Shown: positions 11,561-31,938 of the stretch, in pieces
Layout: the number at the start of each line of letters is the position of its first letter
How positions within the stretch are numbered: position 1 is the stretch's first letter
Origin: Trachythela sp. YZ-2020
Taxonomy: Eukaryota > Cnidaria > Anthozoa > Malacalcyonacea > Clavulariidae
Direction of reading: 5' to 3'
DNA: 64,000 bases
Assembly: GCA_016169945.1 (NCBI GenBank)
Contig: JADLSH010000388.1
Location: 7,886,501-7,950,500, forward strand
Made by a program: the position numbers and the translations under genes
The notes under the pieces: model-generated
What the model saw: only the letters and a program-made list of their open reading frames with translations
Told to the model about the DNA's origin: nothing
Databases searched by the model: none

Positions 11561-12194
11561 TATACCTATAGTACTGTCAGATTCAGTCATTGTCGTAACA
11601 AATGCTTTTAGCAACAAGACGCTCTATTGAGCGTTCAGTCGCTGGGCTAATAACACATTTTGACAGTGCATGCTACAGCTATAGGCATTCGGCAAATATT
11701 TTTCTGAGTGTGATTGTAACATACTTGGCTTACATGACTTACATTCTTACACGAGCTTGACAAAAGCCACAAGCACACAAATGCATTTGCGATTAACTAG
11801 AAATACATGCTTGCAGTAACCCCTCGCCCCAGCTGGACATTGCCAGACAATTACATTCCAAAACATTGCTATTGCTAATCTTTTTTATCGAAAAATCTGC
11901 CATGCAAAGGTTGTAGGCGAGTCGGATATCTGCGTTCAAAACAAAAAGTGCCTTTTACTTATAAATTAGTTTTTGAAATGAAATCAGTTGAAAATATACA
12001 AATTCTCTCGTGTGAAACGATTTCGCATCCTTTTAAGTTGGAACTTTTTGATAGCATAAAATATAGGATATTTTAATTGGAAAAAAATGAAAATCTATGT
12101 AAATAAAACAACATTCTTACGGCTATATTAAAATACATCGGCAATTTAATATAAGAAACTTGCCATATTTTTTCGACCATCTATCTCTATTTAT

Positions 12195-12299
12195 GGTTAC
12201 AATTCCATGACACGCACGAAATAGGGTTAGGGATTGGGTCGGGATTAGGGTCAAGATCAAAGAGAAATATTCGTGATTGCGTGTCATGGAATTATAACC
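12195..12299. mobile_element. Palindromic MITE with TTAGGG-like core, ~105 bp
   Basis: Ends GGTTACAATTCCATGACACG and the near-complement CGTGTCATGGAATTATAACC enclose several GGGATTAGGG-like words. It is non-coding and lies about 360 bp upstream of the UBE2J2 start. Confidence 0.65.
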
Positions 12300-12658
12300 C
12301 TATTTATCCTTTTTTATAAAGTATAAACGATAAATTTGTACCGCAGCTTTTCCTGAAGTCCCAAAAAGCGATTTATAAGTTATAATTCAGACTTACTGAA
12401 TACTGATGACTTACTCGTGTTTTTTTTTATAATTCGCTCATTCCACTCCTATACTAACTTTGATTTATAGTGAGATGACCACCCATCACACCCCATGATT
12501 ATTAATAGATCCATAATTATGTTCCACAAGCCACGACTATTAACGACGTACGACGTTTGGTGTATCCGTTTTAAACATTTTAGTCATCTGCCGAACCAAA
12601 ATGGAGCTAGAAGAATGACGTCCTTTCATGTTTAGTTTGTTGTTTCTTTTTGTCCAAA

Positions 12659-14783
12659 ATGAGTAAACGTGTGCATACAACTGCTTCTTCGAGATTAAAA
12701 CAAGATTATTTAAGAATAAAGGAAGACCCAGTGCCCTATGTTACGGCCGCACCTTTACCAACAAATATTTTGGAATGGTATGTTTTTGTGTTTCACTTTG
12801 GATGAAGATATTTAAATATTATATATAATAAAATATAACGTTTAGTTGTATTAAATTTAAGTAAAAATAGAACAATAATAAAGAAGAAAAGACCAAACGT
12901 CATCCCTTTCTTGCAGGCATTATTGTGTAACAGGCCCAGAAAAAACACCATATGAAGGTGGATTTTATCATGGAAAACTTGTCTTCCCAAAAGAATTTCC
13001 ATTTCGTCCACCAAAAATATTAATGATTACTCCTAATGGACGCTTTAAAACAAATACAAGGTAAAATTATGGATATCATTAAGGGGCCGTTGACAAATAG
13101 ATGTCCGCGATATGGTAGGGGGGAGCGAGTGCGGGACGAAATGTATTTGTCGATGGCCCCTAATGGAACTTGGCCACAGATTATTGTCATATGACGACAA
13201 TGACGTCACAAATTAAAAAAATAAAGCTACAAAGCTGGCTGTTTATATGTTTAGTATATTGTTACAGGTTGGATTAGACATATCTTCTTGACCAAGCATT
13301 TTACCACACATCCAGGGAAAACTTATAGGTGCAGAACAGATAGAACTCAAAGAATATTTGTCTTTAGGTTATGTTTGTCAATAAGTGATTTTCATCCTGA
13401 CACTTGGAACCCAGCTTGGTCTGTGTCAACAATACTCACAGGGTTACTTAGTTTTATGGTAAGCAGTAAACATCTCTAGTATACTTGGACCATTGTTTCA
13501 GCTTGTTAAATACAGTTCATTCATTCATGTGGTCAGCTTTCTTGTGTCATTTTATAAATAACTGAATGACTTTGTCCCACTTTGTCTGTTGCAGGTTGAA
13601 ACATCACCAACGCTAGGTAGTATTGAAACACATGAATATCAGGTATAAATGTTCAATTTATTCCACACACAAGCAATACAGCAGTATAAGGCCCCGTTTA
13701 CACTATACCGGATTACATCGGAGTGTAGCGATTTTCATACCGGATTCGGCTGCTGTTTACACTACGCCACAGTAATCCGGTACGCGACGCGGAGCAAAAA
13801 TCACTCCGCTTTGGAGGTGATATGTAAAGTAATCCGGTATGTGCCGGAGCAGTGTAAACAGGCAATCCATTTGTACACAACTAATTTTGGCGCGAAATTT
13901 GTAATATATTACAAGACATTAAAATGGTCGCTTCAAACAATTGATTATACTTACTTTTACGGCAGCAAGCGTCCTTCAAATAATGGCTCAGTTTAATTTG
14001 TCTGTCGACTAGCTATTATTTATCAATCAAGCGGCGACTCTGGCAAACACTATTAACTTCTTCAACTTTCAACAAAAAACGAAAGGAAAAACGTAACGTA
14101 AACAACGAAGATTTTGGTGACGTAAATGTGGGTTGGTTTTTTTTTTTTTGTTTTTTGTGTTCTTCATTTTGTCTCAGCAGCCAGCTGCGCCATTTATTTA
14201 TTTTATTTTTGGCGGTTGTTTCCATATGGCAAAAAAAAAGTGAAGCTGTAAAAAAGCTAACGCAAGCGTGATTGCAATGCGGCGTAGTGTAAACACCCTT
14301 GTTTTTTACTTCGGAGTGAAAATTAATCCGGTATGAAAAGTAATCCGGTATAGTGTAAACGGGGTATAAGAACACTCAGTTTAATAATAGATAAAATTAA
14401 ATTTGTAATGTATTTAAAATGTTTCTCATAATTCTTTAGAAAAAGCAACTAGCCTTAAGCAGTGGTGAATTTAATATAAAAAATGAATTTTTTTGTGAAT
14501 TATTTCCTGAAGTATGTGAGGTAAGATCTGATAAAATTTTGACAAAATATAATAATTATTATAATGAATATTGACTTTACATATTTATAAGGAGATCAAG
14601 AGAAAACTTGCAGAAAGAGGTGAAGAAGAGGCTCAACAAACAACCACCAACAAAACATCAAGTGGTCATGAAGAGAATGAAGGTTTTGTAGGAAGTACTA
14701 TTGCTAACTTAGTTGTTATTGTAGGCTTTGCTGCTTTTGCATATACTGTGAAATGTGTGATTCGTGCTGTTGGCAGCAGTTAG
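12659..14783 (+). CDS. UBE2J2: UBE2J2-type ER-anchored ubiquitin-conjugating enzyme
   Basis: Six exons: 12659-12777, 12917-13060, 13368-13458, 13595-13642, 14440-14520, 14592-14783. All introns are GT-AG in phase and predict 224 residues. The N-terminus carries the family's RLKQDYLRIK and PVPYVTAAPLP. The UBC fold includes TPYEGGFYHGKLVFP, and the catalytic cysteine (about residue 90) sits in RLCLSISDFHPDTWNPAW. The C-terminal membrane anchor is VVIVGFAAFAYTVKCVIRAV. Known role of the family: an E2 (yeast Ubc6 type) on the ER face that charges ubiquitin for ER-associated degradation. The linker between the UBC domain and the anchor is shorter than in human UBE2J2 (about 259 aa), with AEERG-like charged sequence. 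The start is the only ATG in frame before the conserved N-terminus. Introns 2 and 4 hold transposon insertions. Confidence 0.97.
13083..13160. mobile_element. 78-bp MITE in UBE2J2 intron 2
   Basis: Inverted ends GGGGCCGTTGACAAATA and TATTTGTCGATGGCCCC are flanked on both sides by TAA. It is non-coding. Confidence 0.75.
13685..14370. mobile_element. ~674-bp TIR transposon in UBE2J2 intron 4
   Basis: Terminal inverted repeats of 25 bp (CCCCGTTTACACTATACCGG inward from 13692, and the complement ending at 14364) are flanked by the direct repeat TATAAG at 13685-13690 and 14365-14370. The motif TAATCCGGTA plus GTGTAAAC recurs in both orientations inside each end, as in transposons with iterated subterminal transposase sites. 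No transposase was recognised. The 119-residue minus-strand frame is unassigned. Confidence 0.82.
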
Positions 14784-14987
14784 ACAAATACCTGTGTATA
14801 GGAATAGTTAAGTGATATAATTATACAATATAACATTTACCATAAGGTCTAGGGTGATTTTCCAGTGGGCGCTCCAAATATGCTTTAGAAATGTGCCTGA
14901 TATTTACAGCCTCACATGACTAAATCAAATGCTTTTCAAACTATAGTTTCCCTTATTTTTCACTTGAAAACCATCAAAATAATTTGC

Positions 14988-14993
14988 AATAAA
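14988..14993 (+). terminator. Likely poly(A) signal of UBE2J2
   Basis: AATAAA (within AATAAATAAA) lies about 205 bp after the UBE2J2 stop and before the convergent PEX10 stop at 15130. Confidence 0.5.
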
Positions 14994-15129
14994 TAAATTA
15001 TAATTAATGAAATAACAGTGAAATTTACAACTATACATTGAGTCTTAGGATACTATTATACTATGGTTATTGGTAAAGCATGTCTGAGTAAAACAACAAA
15101 CCCTAACAGACTTTATGTAAAAATGAAAT

Positions 15130-18100
15130 TTATGTAGGGTGAAAATGATGTAAATAAACTAATTGTTGTGTTTGCAAATCTTCTCGGCATAATGGACATT
15201 CTGCCTACAGGAATGAAATAAAAAAACATCATTACAAAACATGACTATGATATTATATATCTTACAGTACTTGGGGACTGTCTACATGACATACACTTTC
15301 ATTTGCTGATATTCTATATCATATTCAATATATCAAAATGATGCTGCCTTCCACCCAGCAAAATTGGATCATGTAATTGGCACAAGAAAGTTTAAATGAA
15401 TCACACATAGGCAGTTGCGATATTGAAAAAAATCGATATATCGATATCGAAAACAATATATCGATATTATCGACTATATCGAATTATGCAAATGAAAAAC
15501 GTAATTTAGTCAACTTGCATGTATACATCACAAACAGTTAAAAACATGGTACCAAAGATTTATTAACAACGGTTTATCCGTTTATGAAAGTTTAAAGATG
15601 TATTTACAAGCCTAATGGTTTCACAGTACGATTGTTTAATGTATATAATGTTTATACTGTAAAACTATTGTTTTCAGACGTTCAATGCCGCTGCTTGGTG
15701 ATCTTCTGTGGTCACAGTTTCTCTGTTCCCGCTTTTAATTTCAATTGCCCACGCACTTGTATCATAAATTCGCAATTGCTGCCACACACGTTGTCTAAAC
15801 TTCACCATTGAAACAATAGTTGCCGAATAATCGGAGATTAAGTTTTTAGTTACAACTTTCGATATGCGAAAAATCGAATATCGAATATCGATAGTTTTGA
15901 AATATCGATATTTATCGAAAATATCGATATATCGCAACTGCCTAATCACACAAGTTGTTTAAGGCAGTCCACATTCATGATGATGTAATGCATTGCAAGA
16001 TCTTACTTACTTTATTTCTACACCATTCATTAATACAGTACCAACAAAATAGATGGCCGCACGCTGTAGCTGTCATGTCATGCAACTTCTCTAAGCACAG
16101 GGTGCATTTGAATTCTGTTATGTCACTCTGTTTTGAAGATCTATTTACTTCTTTTTCTATAGTGCTTTTGACAATATCTTTGATTTTGGGAAATATCTAA
16201 AGAGAATTTGTTGATATTTAATAATGCTTATTATATTGTATATAGTACAAAATATGGGGCTAATTATAATAGGAGATGGTTTGTAATAGGAGATGGTTGT
16301 CAATTGTCAGTCTGTCACATATAGTTTTGTAAGTGTGAAATTGTAATTATCTTACAATGACAAAGTAATTAAATTGAATATCCAGGATGGATGTTACAAG
16401 CTTGGTCAAATAAATCGTACATATTTTGCAAATGTGGGGTGCCATTGTAGGTAATGTTCAATGATAAACTGTCTTTGTTTTGGTCATAACCACCCAAATT
16501 TTCTACATATTTTAGCACATGATAAATAATCTTGCTTAAACTACATAGTAGACATGGTGACATGGTTGACTCACCTGGATTGACTGTTGTACAAGTTGAA
16601 CAACAGATATGATAAAATGTAATAATGTCACCCAAGCTAGAACTCTGTATGTAGGAATATAATAGTCATTTCTCACTACACCACGGGCCAGAATCTAAAA
16701 CAATAAAAGGAGGGGGAAATAGGTACATGTATATGTACATCTGTTTGTAGTTGTGAGATGGCATTATCCCACCTTCACAGATCTGCTGGTCTTATATGAT
16801 AGCAACACATTTGTACACCCATCTGATAAAATAATCAATGTTTAATACTGGCTTTCAAATATACATCAATGTTGCAAAATTTTCTTGGAACTGACAGAAT
16901 ACTATTATTAGAAAATAACATCAAAATTCTTACATATTGAATTCCTGACACTCTTGTGGCAATGTCATAATAAACACTTGAAAAGTAAAATGTCATTAAA
17001 TGTAATCTGTGGAGAACTAGAGAATAAGATGAACGAGAAATTACACTAAAAACTAGAAGACATATTTAGCTTGTACAACCTTTGTTCATTTTGCTATAAA
17101 TAACCATTTAGGAACAACAGTGTTGAAAGACATTGAGAGAATATTGAAAGACATACCATTTATAAACTGCTTTAGAAGTGGCATCAAAACTAGAATAGTA
17201 TTCTTGATTTTTGACTGACTGTCAAGTACACTAGTACACTGCAAGGTTTGTTCAAGTCGTCTTAAGAATTTCTTGCTGATATAAGGAATGACAACTTGAG
17301 TGAGAATCATAATGCTTCTTTGCTAAAAAATATTAAATGAAGAATTTACTTGTATTCCCGTTTAGTCAGGTCTGTCCAATTAAGTGGACTAATGATTTGC
17401 AATTTCTATAATTGTCTCTAGAACACTGTGGAAGTGTTACCCCTTTGTTACTCCCCCTAACACTTTCACCTCAGATTTAAAAGTATCACAAAAGTAGAAA
17501 TACTTGATCACAGGCAATGATCAAGTACGATCATTGTCTGTGATCTTTGCAAATGTCTATTATTGAAATAACCCAGTCAATACCCATTTTGTTGGAATAT
17601 TCCGTCCTGTTTTGTTGACTTGAACTAAACTGCAATACTCTTCTCCAAGTGTTTGGTAACCTTTAATGAAAGATGTTGGGAAACAATGATAGCTTTGTTT
17701 AGTGTCATGTCAAGATGATTGAGGTAATACAGCTCAACAATTAGTTAAGGTTGATCTGCATACAATACACAAAAAACAAGTATATAATTTGGGCATAATG
17801 GTAAATATACCAAGTGCATTTCCATGTAAACTAGAGCTGCACCATAGACATGCCATGATGCCAATACAACAGAGGTCTGAAATATGACATACCAGATAGT
17901 GTAGTTACACCAAAGTAAATTATATCTGCAAACAGTCCAATTTCTTCTTTCCGTTTGATCCAGGATTGTGTTTCTGTTGTTATGAAGACAGAAACAGTCA
18001 CAAGGTAGACCTGGCCTTATCTGGCAGTAGTCGTATGGTCAGTATTCGGCATTGGTGGCACAGTGGTCAGGGCATGTGACCTTTAATTTCTGCGATATGA

Positions 18101-18314
18101 CAATGTCTGATTACAATTTTATCTCTACCAAGTACTGTACTGATCTTGTTTATTCAATATGACACATACAATTATTTATTTTTACCATAATACAAACATA
18201 GATACCAGTTAAATCTCTAAAGAATTCGCCCACAGCATTTCGAAATAATGATTTATATTCGTCATCTTTTTCACTGGCCTGAATTATCTCAGAATGTCCT
18301 GCTTTAATAGGCAT
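15130..18314 (-). CDS. PEX10: PEX10 peroxisomal RING ubiquitin ligase
   Basis: Eight minus-strand exons, 5' to 3': 18314-18206, 17973-17893, 17660-17584, 17322-17157, 17016-16934, 16694-16575, 16196-16011, 15204-15130. Phases agree throughout and predict 298 residues (human 326). The N-terminus [18 protein letters not shown] and the segment [17 protein letters not shown] are characteristic of PEX10. The C-terminal RING has [13 protein letters not shown] and CPLCRED, so the zinc ligands are complete. In the family, PEX10 is an integral peroxisomal-membrane E3 acting with PEX2 and PEX12 to monoubiquitinate the import receptor PEX5 for recycling. Hydrophobic segments in exons 4-6 fit membrane helices. 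The last intron carries a hAT-like MITE. The gene converges with UBE2J2 and diverges from MIC10. Confidence 0.97.
15400..15952. mobile_element. hAT-like MITE in the last PEX10 intron
   Basis: The element runs from 15408 to 15944 with inverted ends TAGGCAGTTGCGATAT and ATATCGCAACTGCCTA. A perfect 8-bp target duplication ATCACACA lies at 15400-15407 and 15945-15952, the hallmark of hAT-superfamily insertion. Subterminal regions are packed with ATCGATAT words that can fold back. No transposase was recognised. Confidence 0.88.
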
Positions 18315-18630
18315 TTTTAGTCATTGATCACTTCATAGAAATTTCTTTATAAATTGTAATTTACTTTGACCTTTAGACTTGTCCATTTCAGACATACCAT
18401 AGGTGCCCCAAGCATTGCTTGAAAATATTGGATATATTTTTCGTTAGAAATGTTTTCTTGTCTGATGAATACATATTTCATGTTATTCAATTAACAAACA
18501 AATATAAATTTAGGTATTTTTAAAAGCATATAGTTTTATCGTATAAGAAACTTAGTAAAAAGTAAAATTAACAAATGCAAAATATATTCTGCCCAAAATC
18601 AGGGGGGTATTTTGAAATTATTGTTCCAAG
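18315..18630. promoter_or_regulatory. Putative bidirectional promoter, PEX10 / MIC10
   Basis: Only 316 bp separate the two divergent start codons, so both promoters and 5' UTRs must lie in or overlap this stretch. No TATA box position is proposed. The assignment rests on gene arrangement. Confidence 0.6.
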
Positions 18631-20192
18631 ATGGCGCCCGAAACACGAAGCGAAGAAATATTAGCTCGTAAATGGGATCGATGTTTGGCTGATACCACGA
18701 TAAAAATAGGTAGGAAAAGTTGTATTTCTATTATCAGTGTTATATACAGAAACCTTAACGTATCTTTGTTGTTTTTGCAGGTACTGGAGCAATTGTTGGG
18801 GCTGTTTTTTCACTTATATTTTTTAAAAGTTAGTGCCTCTATTTCATATATTAATTATATATATATATATTACAACGTGCTATACGAAATAATATTTTCA
18901 AGTGTCGTTAAATTGGCAATTATATGCCATTAAATTATATTTATACTGTATCATGCTATCAGCTATTATGCGCCTGTCAGGGGCGGGGGGACGGTCGGAC
19001 GGACAAACCCAGGGGGATTTGACATTTTTGATTGAGTGAGTATCAAATTCTCCACCTACAGGATGGAAATATCTGCTAAATTAGAGAAAAAGACCCCTCC
19101 ATGGCAAGGCACTAGCATTGCATCGACTACAAAGTGACACTGTACATAATTAGTATGTAACTTTAATTTTAAACACAACATCCCAGTCTGGTAATGTCAA
19201 ATACCCCTCCCTGAGGTAGGTAGCTGTTATCAAATTCCCTATGGGTTGCCCCTGGGGCTTAACATTGACAGGTGCATTATACCTATTTTTTGGCTACTTA
19301 TATATCTGAAATAATTCTGTTCCATTTTAATACCTAACCCCTCTGTCGAAGATACATATTTTGTAGAAGTAATTAAAAGGAGCTATACCCCCTGATGATT
19401 TGTGTAAATTTTAGGTTTTCCCTCCTGAAGGAATTATTGCTATAAAGTTACATACCTTGACTAAGGGGGTGGAAGATAGGTGCCATCAAATCATCAGCGA
19501 TGATGCACCTTGCTTAGGTTGACAGTTGCTCTCTGCAAGTGTAACACCCATGTTTTAACCAATTTAGCTATATTGTGCCTTGTAATGCATCCTGTATTGT
19601 AAAGTAAAACAGCATACACTATTTCAACTTGATAGGAAAATATTGGCCAGTGACATTTGGTACAGGCATTGGTTTGGGAATGGGATATGCAAACTGTCAA
19701 CATACATTCTACTCACAGTTTGCTCCACATCATAGATTTGGTCCTCCTTGGTGGCAAATGGTAATTTTTTAAACTTGTTTATTGACCATTTAAAAAGATG
19801 GCTTACAAAAAGATGGTGATTATTTTAATTATTTTGTGGAAAACACCACATATCTATCTCTATTTGTTTTGTAAAAGAAATTGATGCAGTGTTTTCCACA
19901 AAACAATTAACAAAACTATCTGGCAGTGTCTCTATGTGCCCAGATGCGCCCTACTTTAGTTTTTACTCTGCCTAATGCAGTAATGCCAGACGATTTTACT
20001 CATCAGTGGTAGGGTACTGCCAGTTAATGGGTTAAACATCTCTTTGGCAAACATTCTATCCTGATTCCCTTGTGTTCATAGAATCCAGAAATGGGAGAAA
20101 AATGGAAGAAACAATGGGAGGAAAGATGGAAATCTTTTAAACCAAAAGAAGTAGTGGATGTGAAAAAAGATATAAAGAAAGAAAATGAATAA
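18631..20192 (+). CDS. MICOS10: MICOS complex subunit MIC10
   Basis: Four exons, 18631-18709, 18781-18828, 19636-19760 and 20082-20192, give 120 residues. The core matches MIC10/MINOS1: RKWDRCLADTTIKIG, a first membrane segment TGAIVGAVFSLIFFK, then KYWPVTFGTGIGLGMGYANC with the GxGxGxG glycine ladder used for oligomerisation. MIC10 is a hairpin protein of the inner mitochondrial membrane that bends membrane at crista junctions. Human MIC10 has 78 residues. Here exon 4 and the end of exon 3 add about 40 hydrophilic residues rich in tryptophan, lysine and glutamate (PPWWQM, KWKKQWEERWKSF). Reading phase through that tail is clean, so it appears real. Confidence 0.95.
19941..20035. mobile_element. 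TTAA-flanked MITE copy 1 (diverged), MIC10 intron 3
   Basis: It shares GCGCCCTACTTTAGT, CCAGACGATTTTACTC and AGGGTACTGCCAGTTAATGG with copies at 31842 and 33121. The right end reads AATGGGTTAA. Confidence 0.65.
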
Positions 20193-21060
20193 ATCTCAAG
20201 AGGAAGATAAGTGAAACATGAAAGTTTATACTCTTATTTATAAAAACATCTTACCATGCTGTTTCAAATGGAAACATGACAACTATAATCTGGCTTGTGT
20301 ATGCTTAATATATCATTAAATGAGAAGAAAATAAGATCTAAAGTTATGCATATTTTCATATCCTATGCTAGTTTTTCATTGCAATGTCAAGCATGATCTT
20401 TAAAATATACAGCAACTTTTGTTAAAGAACCTGGGTTGTTTCTTTGTCATTTTTTGTTTTGGTAAATTTTGTGTTGCTTCTGGCCAGATGCTCAGTTACC
20501 TTGATGGAGACTTCCTCATAAAAACATCCTTCAACTTCTTTCCATGGATGTAAGAGTGATATGGATACTATGCATCATTTCAATTTTTTTTGAAATTTAC
20601 TTTGGGAGAATGAACACACAATTCGATTTTAATAACTTTCATAACTTTTTATATCAAAACCTATGTACAGTACATATTAAATTCATCTTCTTCATAAAAA
20701 AACATTTACATATTTAGTATTAGCTCAAATATTTGCCTACAAGCATTTTTTCAAAGCTACAATATGTGTAGCCTGCCTTCCAGACATCCTTATGGCTCCA
20801 ACCCTCACCTAGTTCGTTGGCAGAATACTAATTATACACTCGTTAATCAAGTAACGAATTAATAAAGTGTGCAAAGTCACATTTGCCCGAGTTAACTAAA
20901 GTGCATGTGTATGTCCTCTATTGTATAACCAAAACTAAATATTTACACTTCCTTTTCACCAATGCAAAAATTAGGCTACTTGTGTTAGACCTTTCATAAT
21001 TATAACATTTACATGCTACTTGTTAGTTACTACTTCATGAGTATAGTCCATATTGACTTG
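20193..21060. other. Intergenic region between convergent MIC10 and ACAP genes
   Basis: It presumably holds both 3' UTRs. No exon, RNA gene or repeat was recognised. Confidence 0.5.
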
Positions 21061-30509
<9,449 letters not shown>

Positions 30510-30896
30510 AGTGTTTGTTATAAAGATGTCCTTTCAATACATAATATTCTCACGTTTTAAACCATAAAATTCATCATATTATGCTTTTATTTTCTCAAAG
30601 TAAACGTTATTCTGTGGTATTGTTATCTTCTCACCGGCGTAAAATACTTTACAGGAAATAAACACTCCCGAAATTATTGCTTAGGGGCTTTTCTCCGGCG
30701 GTATACCGTTGGTAAAGAATATTTTCGTTTACATGAAACTGGAAGTAACTGTAACCGTCAGGATCGCAGGCTCGGGGGACGAGATTGCTGTAACCGCTAG
30801 AATATTGTTTTGATCCTGCTGGCGCAAGGCCTTTTCCCTTGCACGTCGGTCGAACGATTGGAGCTATCTGCACGTGTTTCGAATATATATCAAATT
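30510..30896. promoter_or_regulatory. Putative bidirectional promoter, ACAP / divergent p53-like gene
   Basis: About 390 bp separate the ACAP start (30509, minus) from the proposed start of the p53-like gene (30897, plus). The p53-like start is less certain, so the interval could be longer. A GC-richer stretch (about 30660-30870) with several CGG and CGC words lies here. Confidence 0.45.
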
Positions 30897-31900
30897 ATGT
30901 CAGGTAAAAAGCGTTTCAATCTTAACTAAAACACTTAATGACCTAATATGATCACTATTTATTATTTTGATTATACTTAGAAATTTATATTATGCGTCAT
31001 ACTGAAATAAAAACTGATTTCAGTTTGGGATTTTCGGAATTCCCCATATGTGTATTCTTGCATTCCTGTAGTGGCACGGAATCTTTATTATATAGATTTT
31101 GTTCGTTCTCGTATTATACCCCTCGCTAAATAGCTGCTGTCATGAAAGATTTTGTAATTTCCCGGGGTTTTTTGCGCCAAATTGGACAGAATTATTATTG
31201 TTGTTTGTTATTGATTTCCCCATCATTTCCGTAGCGGAATTAAGCGCTCCACAGAGGGTGTGCTCCAGTATTTTTTACTTGGAGTGTAGATTTTATGCGT
31301 CCTGATCTGAAGTTGAGTATGAGTTTTCAAATTTTTTGACTGGCTTCTGGTATTTTAGGTGAAGGATCATCCAGTAAATCCAGGTATGTTGATACACTTC
31401 AGAAAATGTTCGCTGTGGTTTGGGCAAAAATATGGTTCATGCAGCTCTGTCTGTGAAGAAAGTTTGGCTCAGATAAATCTTGCATGCACCTGTACATCCC
31501 CCCTGGAAATAGAACCCCCCTGCCTGGTTATCCTAGATTTCCCGATGCAAGACAATTTGTCATTAGATTATTATAGCGTATATTTGGTTACGTGCTCATA
31601 TCACACTATGTATTGTATTTTTGACGTTATAATCCGAGTGCCACTAGAGAGAAGACAGTCTTTTTGTAATAGTGTTTATACCCCATCATTAAATACAGTT
31701 TATTGATTGATTAATTATGTAGAGAGGAAATGAACCATTTTCCTGGTCTGTATCAATTTACTGTCCATCCTGGAATACAAGATGATGAGAGCCAGTCCAT
31801 TCAAAAAAATGTTGAATATACGGTATGTAGTTTATCCTACTTTAACCATTAGCTGGCAATGCGCCCTACTTTAGTATTTTACTCTGTCTAACGGCAGAGA

Positions 31901-31938
<38 letters not shown>

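Larger units (their letters stand above)
10948..12658. other. Intergenic region upstream of the UBE2J2 gene
   Basis: No gene was recognised here. It holds two small palindromic elements, listed separately, and the presumed promoter of the UBE2J2 gene just upstream of 12659. Confidence 0.5.

Noticed and set aside
12195..12299. TTAGGG words suggesting an interstitial telomere repeat
   Set aside because: Only a few imperfect words occur, inside a palindromic MITE and not in a tandem array.
16369..16635. 88-residue minus-strand open frame within PEX10
   Set aside because: The real PEX10 exon 16694-16575 uses another frame ([17 protein letters not shown]). The longer frame runs into the intron.
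31359..31706. 115-residue plus-strand frame starting in a small exon of the p53-like gene
   Set aside because: Only the first 25 nt are bounded by splice sites and continue in phase. The rest is intron.
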